Source of the DNA: SAR86 cluster bacterium SAR86B
GTDB lineage: Bacteria > Pseudomonadota > Gammaproteobacteria > Magnimaribacterales > D2472
DNA length: 64,000 nucleotides
Direction of reading: 5' to 3'
Assembly (NCBI GenBank): GCA_905181955.1
Contig: CAJJAC010000004.1
Span: 1 to 64,000 of the forward strand
Below the pieces are notes generated by a model. It did not search any database. It was not told the origin of the DNA and worked only from the letters and a program-made list of their open reading frames with translations. A program made the position numbers and the translations under genes. Position 1 is the first letter of the stretch, and each line of letters begins with the position of its first letter. Below are positions 50,107-58,432 of this stretch, piece after piece.

Positions 50107-50506
50107 TAAACTTATCTAGATAGACATTTATAAATTTATACGAATCTGGGCTTGAAAATTTTCTTGAGAGCCTAATACATTCATCAATAACAACCTCTTT
50201 TGGAAGTTCTTTGTTATCAATTTCATAGATACCATAATAAAGGATTGCTCTATCAACCAACTCTACTTCAGAATTCTTTAATCCCAGATCATCTTGTAAT
50301 ATTGAAGCAAGAGATTCTTTGGTTTTATCTATATTTGTTAAAACTTTATTAAAATTTTCAAAGTCTACTTTTTTAGTTGCATGCTCATCTTCAAATTGTT
50401 GAAGGATATTATCCTTATCCTCATTATTAAAAAGTAATTGGAAGATAGCTTGAACTAGGTATTCTCTAGTCCTTACAGCAACTTTAAATTTAGCTAGATT
50501 TTTCAT
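50084..50506 (-). CDS. nusB: Transcription antitermination factor NusB
   Basis: An all-helical RNA-binding protein that with NusE binds boxA in rRNA leaders. The 140 residues show the N-terminal Arg-rich RTREYLVQAIFQLLF and C-terminal VDRAILYYGIYEI, LPKEVVIDECIRLSRKFSSPDSYKFINVYLDKF, the most conserved NusB segment. It is the last gene of the riboflavin operon as in other Gammaproteobacteria, overlapping ribH by 17 bases. thiL and pgpA, usually next, are 6.5 kb away here. Confidence 0.93.
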   Translation of the reverse strand: MKNLAKFKVAVRTREYLVQAIFQLLFNNEDKDNILQQFEDEHATKKVDFENFNKVLTNIDKTKESLASILQDDLGLKNSEVELVDRAILYYGIYEIDNKELPKEVVIDECIRLSRKFSSPDSYKFINVYLDKFIKMKKDK

Positions 50507-50921
50507 TAATTAAGTCCACCAAGGCTCTGGTATTATTTTGAGTATTCTTCTCTATTCTTTCTTCTAACTGACCCTGATTCTCTACACATATAATATTATT
50601 AATAATAGAAATTTCAGGAAAATCCATCGCCAAACTGCCAATAGATCTAAATGCCTCATTAGTTACCAATTCGTAATGTGAAGTGCCACCTCTAATTACA
50701 ATGCCTAAAAATAAAACTCCAACATAGTCATTTGCTTGTTCTGGAACTTGTTTCTTCACTAATATTTTATTTTTAGCCAGCGCAGCTAACTCTATAGCTC
50801 CTGGAGCACACGAAAAATTAATAGAAAAATTTGATTCATTTAATATATGTGAGGCAGTATCAACCATCATATCAATATACTCTTTATACCAAGAGGTATG
50901 AACTATAAGAATTTTACTCAT
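50490..50921 (-). CDS. ribH: 6,7-dimethyl-8-ribityllumazine synthase
   Basis: Condenses the pyrimidine and dihydroxybutanone-phosphate precursors to form lumazine, the penultimate step of riboflavin synthesis. The 143-residue protein has the SCAPGAIELAALAK loop, FLGIVIRGGTSHYELV with the catalytic His region, and ITNEAFRSIG-like sequence; it is slightly shorter than E. coli RibH (156). It overlaps ribBA by 8 bases and nusB by 17, so the string is translationally coupled. Confidence 0.92.
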   Translation of the reverse strand: MSKILIVHTSWYKEYIDMMVDTASHILNESNFSINFSCAPGAIELAALAKNKILVKKQVPEQANDYVGVLFLGIVIRGGTSHYELVTNEAFRSIGSLAMDFPEISIINNIICVENQGQLEERIEKNTQNNTRALVDLINEKSS

Positions 50922-51993
50922 TTATAAAACCTGTAATTTCTATATTGAAGCCAGAAACAGCATTGTACTTAGTAGGCGTTCCAAGGACAGTAATTTCCTT
51001 CAATCCTAGTGCTCTTAATATTTGTGAGCCAACTCCAATTACTCGCCTATTTCTTTTTGGCTCCACCTCTTTATTATCAAGTATATTCAGCCAGTAACTT
51101 TTTGCATCTCTGTGGTTAATTAAAACAAAAATACCCGCATCTTCTTTTGCAATTCTTTCTATTGATTTTCGTATAGACCAATTTTTACCAAGTTCTTCAA
51201 TTCCAAGGGTGTCCTGAAGAATACTTTGAGTTTGTACTCTAACAAGGGGCGATTTTGCTTTTGCTAAGTCACCCTTGCTCAATGAGAAATGATACTCATC
51301 ATTAATCATATCTCTCCATACAATAAGATTAAATTCACCAAATTCATTTTCTATTTTTCTATCATGAACTACCTCAACAGTTGAGTCTGATGAAAGTCTA
51401 TAATCAATAAGATTAGCTATGGTACCAACTTTTATCCCATGCTTTTTGCCAAATTCAATCAAGTCATCTCTCCTGGCCATAGTGCCATCTTCATTCATAA
51501 TTTCGCAGATGACTCCAGCAGATTGCAGTCCAGCTAGTTTAGCAAGATCGCAAGCAGCTTCTGTATGCCCAGCTCTACTTAAAACTCCTCCATCCATAGC
51601 CTTTAAGGGGAATATATGGCCTGGCTGGACAATATCAGCTGGCTTTGAATTTTTATCTACAGCAGTTTTAATGGTGTGAGATCTATCTGCTGCAGATATA
51701 CCGGTAGTTATACCTTCTGCAGCCTCAATTGAAACAGTAAATGCAGTTCTATTTGCAGCTCTATTCTTACGAGTCATCATTTGCAGATCATATTTATTAC
51801 ATAAATTAGCACTCATTGGTAAACAAATTAATCCTTTGCCATTAGAAGCCATAAAATTAATTATTTCTGGAGTCACAAGATCAGCTGCACATACTAAATC
51901 ACCCTCATTCTCTCTTTCCTCATCATCAAGAATGATTACCATTTTTCCTTGCTTTATGTCTTCTATGATTTCAGCAATATTATCTTTTAACAT
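50914..51993 (-). CDS. ribBA: DHBP synthase with degenerate GTP cyclohydrolase II domain
   Basis: The N-terminal half (residues 1 to about 200) is 3,4-dihydroxy-2-butanone 4-phosphate synthase: ILDDEERENEGDLVCAAD carries the metal-binding Glu cluster, followed by DRSHTIKTAVD and GHTEAACDLAKLAG. The C-terminal half has the RibA fold but not its active site. Where RibA has a three-Cys zinc site (C in HSEC, then RCDC), this protein reads VRVQTQSILQDTLGIEELG with no Cys, so GTP cyclohydrolase II activity is not expected. A separate ribA elsewhere would be needed. It overlaps ribD by 14 bases and ribH by 8. Confidence 0.92.
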   Translation of the reverse strand: MLKDNIAEIIEDIKQGKMVIILDDEERENEGDLVCAADLVTPEIINFMASNGKGLICLPMSANLCNKYDLQMMTRKNRAANRTAFTVSIEAAEGITTGISAADRSHTIKTAVDKNSKPADIVQPGHIFPLKAMDGGVLSRAGHTEAACDLAKLAGLQSAGVICEIMNEDGTMARRDDLIEFGKKHGIKVGTIANLIDYRLSSDSTVEVVHDRKIENEFGEFNLIVWRDMINDEYHFSLSKGDLAKAKSPLVRVQTQSILQDTLGIEELGKNWSIRKSIERIAKEDAGIFVLINHRDAKSYWLNILDNKEVEPKRNRRVIGVGSQILRALGLKEITVLGTPTKYNAVSGFNIEITGFINE

Positions 51994-53002
51994 TTTTTTT
52001 ATATATATATTTTGTATCAGTCTTAATTTTATAAGAGGATTCTAGTTTAAAACCTAGATTTTCTATAGCATTATCTTTTTTAAACCAATCTACTCCATTT
52101 AAACCAAGTAAATCTTGGGATTGATAAATGATTAGCTCATCAATAAGATCATTTAATAAAAAAGCATTTACTAATTTTGGTCCTGCCTCAATAAGAATTG
52201 AGCAATATTCTAAGTCTTGAAAACTTGATATTATCTTTTTAAGATTTATTTCGGTTATAACTTGTACCTCAGCATCTCTAAAAAAATTATTCCCTGTTTC
52301 TTTTAGATCATGCTTATTTGAAAGTAATATTTTTTTTGGTTGGTTTACTTCAAAATTAACTCTTGCATTCATTCTCGGGTTATCGTCTCTAACTGTATTT
52401 CCTCCAGTCAGAATGGCGTCATACTTAGCTCTTACTCTTTGAACGTCCTGTCTTGATTCTTCACAAGTTATCCAGGTGCTCCTTCCATCTTTTTTATGAG
52501 ATTTTCCATCAGCAGAACTAGCTATTTTTGCAGTTAAATAAGGTCTTTTATTTTTATGCTTGAAAAAAAAGAATTTATTTTGTCTTTCAACTAAATTCTT
52601 ACAAAGGCCAACTTCAACATTAATACCATTTTCAATAAGTTTATCTATTCCTTTTCCAGCAACTATTGGATTAGGATCTTCACTACCAATAATAACTTTC
52701 TTAATACCTGAATCAATAATAGCTTTAGTGCATGGACCCGTCTTGCCAGAATGATTACATGGCTCTAGAGTGCAAATTAATATTAAATCAGCAAAAGACT
52801 CAAAACTTTTTCCAAATTGCTTATTTGCACCTTCAATAGCATTTATCTCGGCATGATTTTCTCCAAATCTTTCATGAGCTCCTTCAGAAATGATTATTTC
52901 ATCTTTAAGAATTAAAGCGCCAACTACTGGATTTGGTTTTGCTGTATATTTATAAGTATCTGCAAGAGATATAGCTCTTAGCATATACTTCTCGAAATTC
53001 AT
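51980..53002 (-). CDS. ribD: Bifunctional riboflavin deaminase/reductase RibD
   Basis: It deaminates and then reduces the pyrimidine intermediate of riboflavin synthesis. Residues 1 to about 145 are a zinc deaminase domain with HAEINAIEGA and CTLEPCNHSGKTGPC ligands. The C-terminal reductase (about 146-340) has DGRSTWITCEESRQDVQRVR and LIEAGPKLVNAFL. At 340 residues it is slightly short. It overlaps nrdR by 4 bases. The riboflavin synthase gene ribE, usually next, is missing from this operon. Confidence 0.94.
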   Translation of the reverse strand: MNFEKYMLRAISLADTYKYTAKPNPVVGALILKDEIIISEGAHERFGENHAEINAIEGANKQFGKSFESFADLILICTLEPCNHSGKTGPCTKAIIDSGIKKVIIGSEDPNPIVAGKGIDKLIENGINVEVGLCKNLVERQNKFFFFKHKNKRPYLTAKIASSADGKSHKKDGRSTWITCEESRQDVQRVRAKYDAILTGGNTVRDDNPRMNARVNFEVNQPKKILLSNKHDLKETGNNFFRDAEVQVITEINLKKIISSFQDLEYCSILIEAGPKLVNAFLLNDLIDELIIYQSQDLLGLNGVDWFKKDNAIENLGFKLESSYKIKTDTKYIYKKNVKR

Positions 53003-53496
53003 TTTTTTTCAGTCTTTGCTTTCTTGGATTTCTTTTCAACAGAAGATGATTTACTCAATGAATTTATTTCCTCAGAAAAGTCTTTGATATCTTGAAAATC
53101 TCTATAGACAGATGCAAATCTAACATAAGCTACCTGATCTATGTCTTTAAGAATTTTCATCATAATTTCGCCTACTGCGTAAGATTTAATTTCTCTTACA
53201 CCACTAGTTCTAATTTCATTCAAAACCTTTCCAAACGCAGTATCAATCTCTTCAGTTGATAAAGGTCTCTTTTCAAGAGCTCTCAACATCCCTCTTTTAA
53301 GCTTAGAGCCATTAAAAGGCTGCCTTTCACCATTATTTTTTATAACTCTTGGGAGCGCTAAATCAGCTGTTTCGAAAGTTGTAAATCTTGACTGGCAAAC
53401 CTCACAAGATCTTCGTCTTTTTGTTTGAGAGCCATCAGCCACTAACCTTGAATCAACAACTTTGGTATCTTCGGCTTGGCAAAATGGACAATACAT
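52999..53496 (-). CDS. nrdR: Transcriptional repressor NrdR
   Basis: An ATP/dATP-sensing repressor of ribonucleotide reductase genes. The 165-residue protein has an N-terminal zinc ribbon (CPFCQAEDTKVVDSR and RRRSCEVCQSRFTTFE), an ATP-cone domain (about residues 47-137), and a Lys/Ser-rich tail (SSSVEKKSKKAKTEKK) longer than usual. It sits between glyA (2-base gap) and ribD (4-base overlap), the standard gammaproteobacterial position. Confidence 0.96.
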   Translation of the reverse strand: MYCPFCQAEDTKVVDSRLVADGSQTKRRRSCEVCQSRFTTFETADLALPRVIKNNGERQPFNGSKLKRGMLRALEKRPLSTEEIDTAFGKVLNEIRTSGVREIKSYAVGEIMMKILKDIDQVAYVRFASVYRDFQDIKDFSEEINSLSKSSSVEKKSKKAKTEKK

Positions 53497-53498
53497 AA

Positions 53499-54776
53499 TT
53501 AGATATTATATACGGGATAGTCTTTACACATCTCAATGACATTAGCTTTAATCTCATTAAGAATTTTTTCATTATCATTATTCAAGACAGCATCACAAAC
53601 CCAGTTACTTATTATAGAAACTTCTTCTTCTTTAAATCCCCTGGTAGTAATAGCAGGAGTTCCAAGTCTAATTCCAGATGTTACAAAAGGAGATTGAGGA
53701 TCATTTGGAACAGTATTCTTATTAACAGTAATATTCGCTTGGCCTAATGCTTTCTCTGAATCCTTGCCTGTAATTCCTTTACTTCTAAGATCCATCAAGA
53801 TTATATGATTCTCTGTTTTACCAGACACTATATCTATGTCTCTTGATAAGATCGTTTCACACATAATTTTTGCATTATTTAAAACTTGTTGACTATATAC
53901 CTTAAATTCAGGCTCCAATGCCTCTTTAAAACATAAAGCCTTGGCAGCTATGACATGCATCAATGGACCACCTTGAGAGCCAGGAAATACTGCTGAATTT
54001 AGCTTTTTCTCTAATTCAGGATTACTTTTTGCCATAATTATTCCTGATCTTGGACCTCTCAGCGTTTTATGGGTTGTTGATGTTACAACATCAGCAAAAG
54101 GAACTGGAGAGGGGTATAAGCCTGCTGCCACTAAGCCAGAAACATGCGCCATATCTGCAAGAAAATAAGCTCCAATCTCATCTGCAATTTCCCTAAAAAT
54201 AGACCAGTCGATTATTCCAGAAAATGCAGAAAATCCAGCTATTATTAATTTAGGCTTATGCTCATGAGCTAAAGACCTGACTTGATCATAATCAATATCA
54301 TGAGTTTCAGGATGAAGCCCATATTGAATACCTTCATAATTTCTTCCTGAAAAATTAACTTTAGCGCCATGGGTTAAGTGTCCACCATGACTTAAACTCA
54401 TTCCTAAAATTTTATCATTTGGCTGAAGCATAGCTAGAAAAGCAGCCGCATTTGCTGAAGATCCTGAGTGAGGCTGAACATTTGCATAATCTGCACTGAA
54501 GAGTTCTTTAGCTCTGGATATTGCTAAATCTTCTGCTATATCAACATATTCACAACCACCATAATATCTTTTAGATGGATACCCTTCAGCATATTTGTTG
54601 GTAAGAATTGACCCTTGGGCCTCAAGAATTCTTTTACTTGCATAATTTTCTGATGCAATTAGTTCTATGTGCTCTTCTTGTCTTGACGCTTCATTATCTA
54701 GTGCATTCCATAGATCTGCATCATATTGTTCAATAGAATCATTATTCTTAAAAATAGAGTCTGCTCTAGATAACAT
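53499..54776 (-). CDS. glyA: Serine hydroxymethyltransferase
   Basis: A PLP enzyme converting serine and tetrahydrofolate to glycine and methylene-THF, the main one-carbon source. The 425-residue protein has [52 protein letters not shown], and the PLP Lys in [20 protein letters not shown] 54776 is followed 2 bases after its stop by nrdR. An AATATCTGTTC leader of 42 bases separates it from the upstream nth gene, and no obvious glycine or folate riboswitch is seen. Confidence 0.97.
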   Translation of the reverse strand: MLSRADSIFKNNDSIEQYDADLWNALDNEASRQEEHIELIASENYASKRILEAQGSILTNKYAEGYPSKRYYGGCEYVDIAEDLAISRAKELFSADYANVQPHSGSSANAAAFLAMLQPNDKILGMSLSHGGHLTHGAKVNFSGRNYEGIQYGLHPETHDIDYDQVRSLAHEHKPKLIIAGFSAFSGIIDWSIFREIADEIGAYFLADMAHVSGLVAAGLYPSPVPFADVVTSTTHKTLRGPRSGIIMAKSNPELEKKLNSAVFPGSQGGPLMHVIAAKALCFKEALEPEFKVYSQQVLNNAKIMCETILSRDIDIVSGKTENHIILMDLRSKGITGKDSEKALGQANITVNKNTVPNDPQSPFVTSGIRLGTPAITTRGFKEEEVSIISNWVCDAVLNNDNEKILNEIKANVIEMCKDYPVYNI

Positions 54777-54818
54777 TTTTTCTCCAAATAGAAATTTTGA
54801 ACAGATATTTTAAATGAA

Positions 54819-55478
54819 CTAAGGTCTCTTGTGGGCAAAAGGTTTGGTTCTTTTTGGAAAACATGCAACACATATTTTACATTTAATACCAAAACACTCT
54901 CTAGCCTGACAAAATTCTCTACCCCAAAAAATTATTTGTAGATGTAATTTATTCCAGTCATCTTTTAGAAATAATTTTTTCAGGTCATTCTCGGTATGAA
55001 CTACATTTTTTCCCTTAGTTAGCCCCCATCTTTGAGCTAGTCTGTGGATATGAGTATCTACTGGAAAAGCAGGTATGCCAAAGCCTTGAGAGATAACTAC
55101 AGAAGCAGTTTTATGACCTACACCTGGTAATTTTTCTAATTCATTTATATCTCTAGGAACTTGTCCAGAAAATTGTTTTACTAATATTTTTGAAAGTTCA
55201 AGAATAGCACTCGATTTTTTTGGACCAAGACCACATGGCTTTATGATTTCATAAATTTTTTGTTGTGATACTTTTGACATATCCTCAGGACATGATGCAA
55301 CATCAAATAGAGCAGGAGTTACTTTATTTACTCTCTCATCAGTGCATTGAGCTGATAGCAAAACTGCAATGAGTAATGTATATACAGATTCATGGTCCAA
55401 AGGAACAGGGGTTTCAGGGTAGTGCTCGTTTAAGATATTTGAGACTAATTTTGCTCTATCAGCTTTTATCATAATCAA
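54819..55478 (-). CDS. nth: Endonuclease III
   Basis: A DNA glycosylase/AP lyase that removes oxidised pyrimidines. The 219-residue protein has the helix-hairpin-helix LEKLPGVGHKTASVV with the catalytic Lys and PVDTHIHRLAQRWG with the catalytic Asp. The C-terminal cluster region reads FCQARECFGIKCKICVACF, five cysteines spaced C-x4-C-x4-C-x2-C-x2-C instead of the classical C-x6-C-x2-C-x5-C, so the [4Fe-4S] ligand set may differ. It is divergent from the LETM1-like small gene. Confidence 0.93.
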   Translation of the reverse strand: MIMIKADRAKLVSNILNEHYPETPVPLDHESVYTLLIAVLLSAQCTDERVNKVTPALFDVASCPEDMSKVSQQKIYEIIKPCGLGPKKSSAILELSKILVKQFSGQVPRDINELEKLPGVGHKTASVVISQGFGIPAFPVDTHIHRLAQRWGLTKGKNVVHTENDLKKLFLKDDWNKLHLQIIFWGREFCQARECFGIKCKICVACFPKRTKPFAHKRP

Positions 55479-55521
55479 AATCTATCATATTGAATTAACC
55501 ATGTAATACAATAGTTACTAA

Positions 55522-55839
55522 ATGTTTTTAAATTCAAAAAAAATCCAGTTATATTTGCAGAGGTTGCAAGAAAGTTTTCTTGAAGAAAATGAAGAAAATA
55601 GAAAAATGTTGGATATCTATATAAGTTATATTGAAGATGAAGCATCAGAAGACGATATTGAATATGCGAATAATCAGCTTAAACAAAATTTTAAAAGTTT
55701 AGGTCTTGGAGTTTTGGTCGCTCTTCCGTTTAGCCCTATTACAATTCCATATATTCTTAAAAAAACAAAAGAGCTCAATATCGATATTATTCCTAATTGG
55801 TATAAAGCTTTAAGTCGCGATAAGGATAGTCTAAAATAG
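55522..55839 (+). CDS. Small LETM1-like hypothetical protein
   Basis: The 105-residue protein has a charged helical N-terminal half (residues 1-57, Glu-rich, predicted coil) and a C-terminal half with one hydrophobic segment, LGLGVLVALPFSPITIPYIL, followed by KKTKELNIDIIPNWYKAL. The second half recalls the membrane-proximal segment of LETM1-domain proteins. The ATG lacks a strong Shine-Dalgarno sequence. It sits between nth and the thiolase gene, 28 bases before the latter. The function is unknown; membrane association is inferred. Confidence 0.65.
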   Translation: MFLNSKKIQLYLQRLQESFLEENEENRKMLDIYISYIEDEASEDDIEYANNQLKQNFKSLGLGVLVALPFSPITIPYILKKTKELNIDIIPNWYKALSRDKDSLK

Positions 55840-55867
55840 CACGGAAAATTTTATTATTGGAGATACC

Positions 55868-57055
55868 ATGAAAAATGCAGTAATCGTAGATAGCGTAAGA
55901 ACAGGACTAGCTAAATCACATAGGGGTGGTTTTAATATGACCAGACCTGATGACATGCTTGCACATATTATTAATTCTTTATTAGAGAGAAATCCTAATC
56001 TTCCTGCATCAGTTGTAGAAGATGTGATTATGGGTTGCGGAAGTCCAGAAGGAGCTCAAGGGCATAACTTAGGCAGAAATGCTGCAGTTTTATCAAATCT
56101 TCCTATTACAGTAGGTGGCACTACAGTGAATAGATATTGTTCATCAGGAATGCAAACTATTTCAATGGCAGCATCTCAAGTTATGGCTGGTTGTTATGAC
56201 GCTGTTATTGCTGGCGGAGCAGAAACAATTTCTATGATGGGCGCACAAAACCTGGATAATTTTGTAAATCCAAGATTAGCTGAAGAATATCCTGGCATTT
56301 ATCATCCAATGGGCATCACTGCTGAAACAGTAGCTAATAGATACAATGTTTCAAGAGAGGCACAAGATGAGTATGCTTTAGAAAGTCAAATAAGAACAGC
56401 TGCAGCTCAAGAAGCGGGTATTTTTGATGATGAAATAGTTCCTATGGATACTAAAATGATGTTAATGAACAAAGAAACTGGTGAAGCTAAAGAGGTGGAT
56501 GTAACTGTAGGAAAAGATGAATGTAATAGACCTACAACTACTCTTGAAGGACTTTCTTCATTAAAGCCTGTTTTTGCAGAGAATGGCTCAGTAACAGCAG
56601 GAAATTCTTCTCAATTATCAGATGGCGCAGGAGTTTCATTAATAATGTCTGAAGAAAAAGCTCTTGAGTTAGGTTTAAAACCAGTTGCTTATTTTAGAGG
56701 ATTCACAACAATGGGATGTGAGCCAGATGAGATGGGTATAGGCCCAGTTTTCTCAGTACCCAAGCTATTAAAGCAAAATGGATTATCTGTAAGTGACATT
56801 GACCTCTGGGAGCTAAATGAAGCTTTCGCAGTTCAAGTGGTTTATTGTAGAGATACTCTAGGTATCCCAATGGATAAATTAAATGTAAATGGCGGATCTA
56901 TATCTATTGGTCATCCTTTTGGAATGACTGGTGCTAGATGCGTAGGTCACATTACTAGAGAACTTCAAAGATCTGATAAGCAATTCGGTGTCGTCACTAT
57001 GTGTGTTGGTGGTGGTATGGGGGCTTCAGGGTTATTCGAAAGATACCCTAGCTAG
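55868..57055 (+). CDS. Acetyl-CoA C-acyltransferase (thiolase)
   Basis: It cleaves 3-ketoacyl-CoA with CoA (beta-oxidation) or condenses acetyl-CoA. At 395 residues it has the nucleophilic Cys in VNRYCSSGMQTI, GGAETISMM, NSSQLSDGAG, WELNEAFAVQ, the catalytic His in GHPFGMTGAR, and the second Cys in MCVGGGMGASG. The chain-length preference (FadA, FadI or AtoB type) cannot be told. A GGAG Shine-Dalgarno sequence precedes ATG 55868. thiL follows after 3 bases on the same strand. TesB in this window acts on related substrates. Confidence 0.92.
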   Translation: MKNAVIVDSVRTGLAKSHRGGFNMTRPDDMLAHIINSLLERNPNLPASVVEDVIMGCGSPEGAQGHNLGRNAAVLSNLPITVGGTTVNRYCSSGMQTISMAASQVMAGCYDAVIAGGAETISMMGAQNLDNFVNPRLAEEYPGIYHPMGITAETVANRYNVSREAQDEYALESQIRTAAAQEAGIFDDEIVPMDTKMMLMNKETGEAKEVDVTVGKDECNRPTTTLEGLSSLKPVFAENGSVTAGNSSQLSDGAGVSLIMSEEKALELGLKPVAYFRGFTTMGCEPDEMGIGPVFSVPKLLKQNGLSVSDIDLWELNEAFAVQVVYCRDTLGIPMDKLNVNGGSISIGHPFGMTGARCVGHITRELQRSDKQFGVVTMCVGGGMGASGLFERYPS

Positions 57056-57058
57056 TTC

Positions 57059-57937
57059 TTGTCTTCAGAATTTGAACTGATTGAATTATTTCAGCATATA
57101 GGCGCTGAATATTATAAAGAAAATGGCGTACTCATTGGCCCAGGCGATGATTGTGCCATTTTTGATTTAAGCACTCCAATTATCACATCTGTTGATTCAT
57201 CAGTTGTAGATATTCATTTTCCATCTAATGCTTCTCCTCAAGATATTGGATATAGAGCTGTCGCTGTTGCATTAAGTGATATTGCTGCTATGGGTTGTAG
57301 ACCGATAGCTTTTAGCCTTTCAGTATCCTCTCCTGTAACCGATGATGTTTGGTATAAAAAATTAGCTGAAGGTGTTGAAGATATAGCTAAGGAATTTGAA
57401 ATATCCCTAATAGGAGGAGATTTAACTAAAGGGCCATTAAATTTAAATGCAATTGTTTATGGAACTCCATATTCAGGAAAAATATTGATGAGAAATACTG
57501 CTCAGCCAGGAGATTATATTTGTATAAGTAGCCCTACCGGAAGAGCAAGAAGGGGTTTAAATGATTGGAAGAATACCAATAATAACTCTGAGTATTTAAC
57601 AGATTACTTAAGGCCTCTTGCTAAAATTGAACTAGGAAAAACAATAGTTAATTTTGCTTCAGCATGCATAGATACATCAGATGGTCTCTTGGCTGACCTT
57701 GGTAAAATACTTAAATTATCAGAATGTGGAGCACTAATATATCTAGATGATATCCCTATAACAACCGACATAGATGACATCAATTCCGGAGATGACTATG
57801 ACTTATGTTTTACTGTTCCCAAAGATAAGTTTGATAATAATTATTTTAAGATTGGTGAAGTTACAAGTGACAGACAAATTAAGTTAATTTCTAATAAAGG
57901 TTATGATATTAATATTAAAGGATACGAACACTTCTAA
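57059..57937 (+). CDS. thiL: Thiamine-monophosphate kinase
   Basis: Phosphorylates thiamine monophosphate to thiamine diphosphate. The 292-residue protein (short against about 325) has IGPGDDCAIF, SVDSSVVDIHF, GYRAVAVALSDIAAMG, LIGGDLTKGP, and CIDTSDGLLADLG, the PurM/ThiL-family motifs. TTG 57059 is used, 3 bases after the thiolase stop and lacking a better alternative. The product TPP is the cofactor of Dxs, encoded 0.5 kb downstream. pgpA follows by 6 bases. Confidence 0.92.
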   Translation: MSSEFELIELFQHIGAEYYKENGVLIGPGDDCAIFDLSTPIITSVDSSVVDIHFPSNASPQDIGYRAVAVALSDIAAMGCRPIAFSLSVSSPVTDDVWYKKLAEGVEDIAKEFEISLIGGDLTKGPLNLNAIVYGTPYSGKILMRNTAQPGDYICISSPTGRARRGLNDWKNTNNNSEYLTDYLRPLAKIELGKTIVNFASACIDTSDGLLADLGKILKLSECGALIYLDDIPITTDIDDINSGDDYDLCFTVPKDKFDNNYFKIGEVTSDRQIKLISNKGYDINIKGYEHF

Positions 57938-57943
57938 ATAATA

Positions 57944-58432
57944 ATGAAAAATTTTCCAGATCTTAAAAATCCTATTCATTTTATTGCTACTTTGGCAGGC
58001 GTTGGTAAGTTACCTTTTGCACCAGGAACATGGGGCTCCTTATTTGCATGCATCTTATTTATTTTTCTATCTCATTACGTCACTAGTATTGAGATTCTCA
58101 TAGCTGCAGTTATTATTTTTTCAATATGGATATGTGAAAAAGCTTCAGCTGAATTAATTGAGAAAGATCATAAATCTATAGTGATTGATGAGCTAGCAGG
58201 AATGTGGATTGCCTTATACCCCGCAATTTTTTATGAGACCCAGGATGAAAGGGTTACATTTGTTTTATTAGCTTTTTGTCTTTTTAGACTATTTGATATT
58301 CTAAAACCATTTCCAATATCATATATTGATAAAAATATGAAAGGTGGTCTTGGTATAGTATTGGATGATATTGTAGCTGGGATTATTGCAGCACTTATAT
58401 CAGTTGGCGTAATGATTCTTCTATTTGCCTAG
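57944..58432 (+). CDS. pgpA: Phosphatidylglycerophosphatase A
   Basis: Dephosphorylates phosphatidylglycerophosphate to phosphatidylglycerol in the inner membrane. The 162-residue protein shows the family start FIATLAGVGKLPFAPGTWGSL, VIDELAGMWIAL with acidic residues, and FRLFDILKPFPISYID followed by GGLGIVLDDIVAGI, among four hydrophobic segments. It directly follows thiL, the usual order. Its end overlaps the convergent dxs by 38 bases. Confidence 0.94.
   Translation: MKNFPDLKNPIHFIATLAGVGKLPFAPGTWGSLFACILFIFLSHYVTSIEILIAAVIIFSIWICEKASAELIEKDHKSIVIDELAGMWIALYPAIFYETQDERVTFVLLAFCLFRLFDILKPFPISYIDKNMKGGLGIVLDDIVAGIIAALISVGVMILLFA

Noticed and set aside
53003-53020. FMN riboswitch before ribD/ribBA
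   Set aside because: Genes overlap throughout the glyA-nrdR-ribD-ribBA-ribH-nusB string, leaving no leader that could hold the aptamer.
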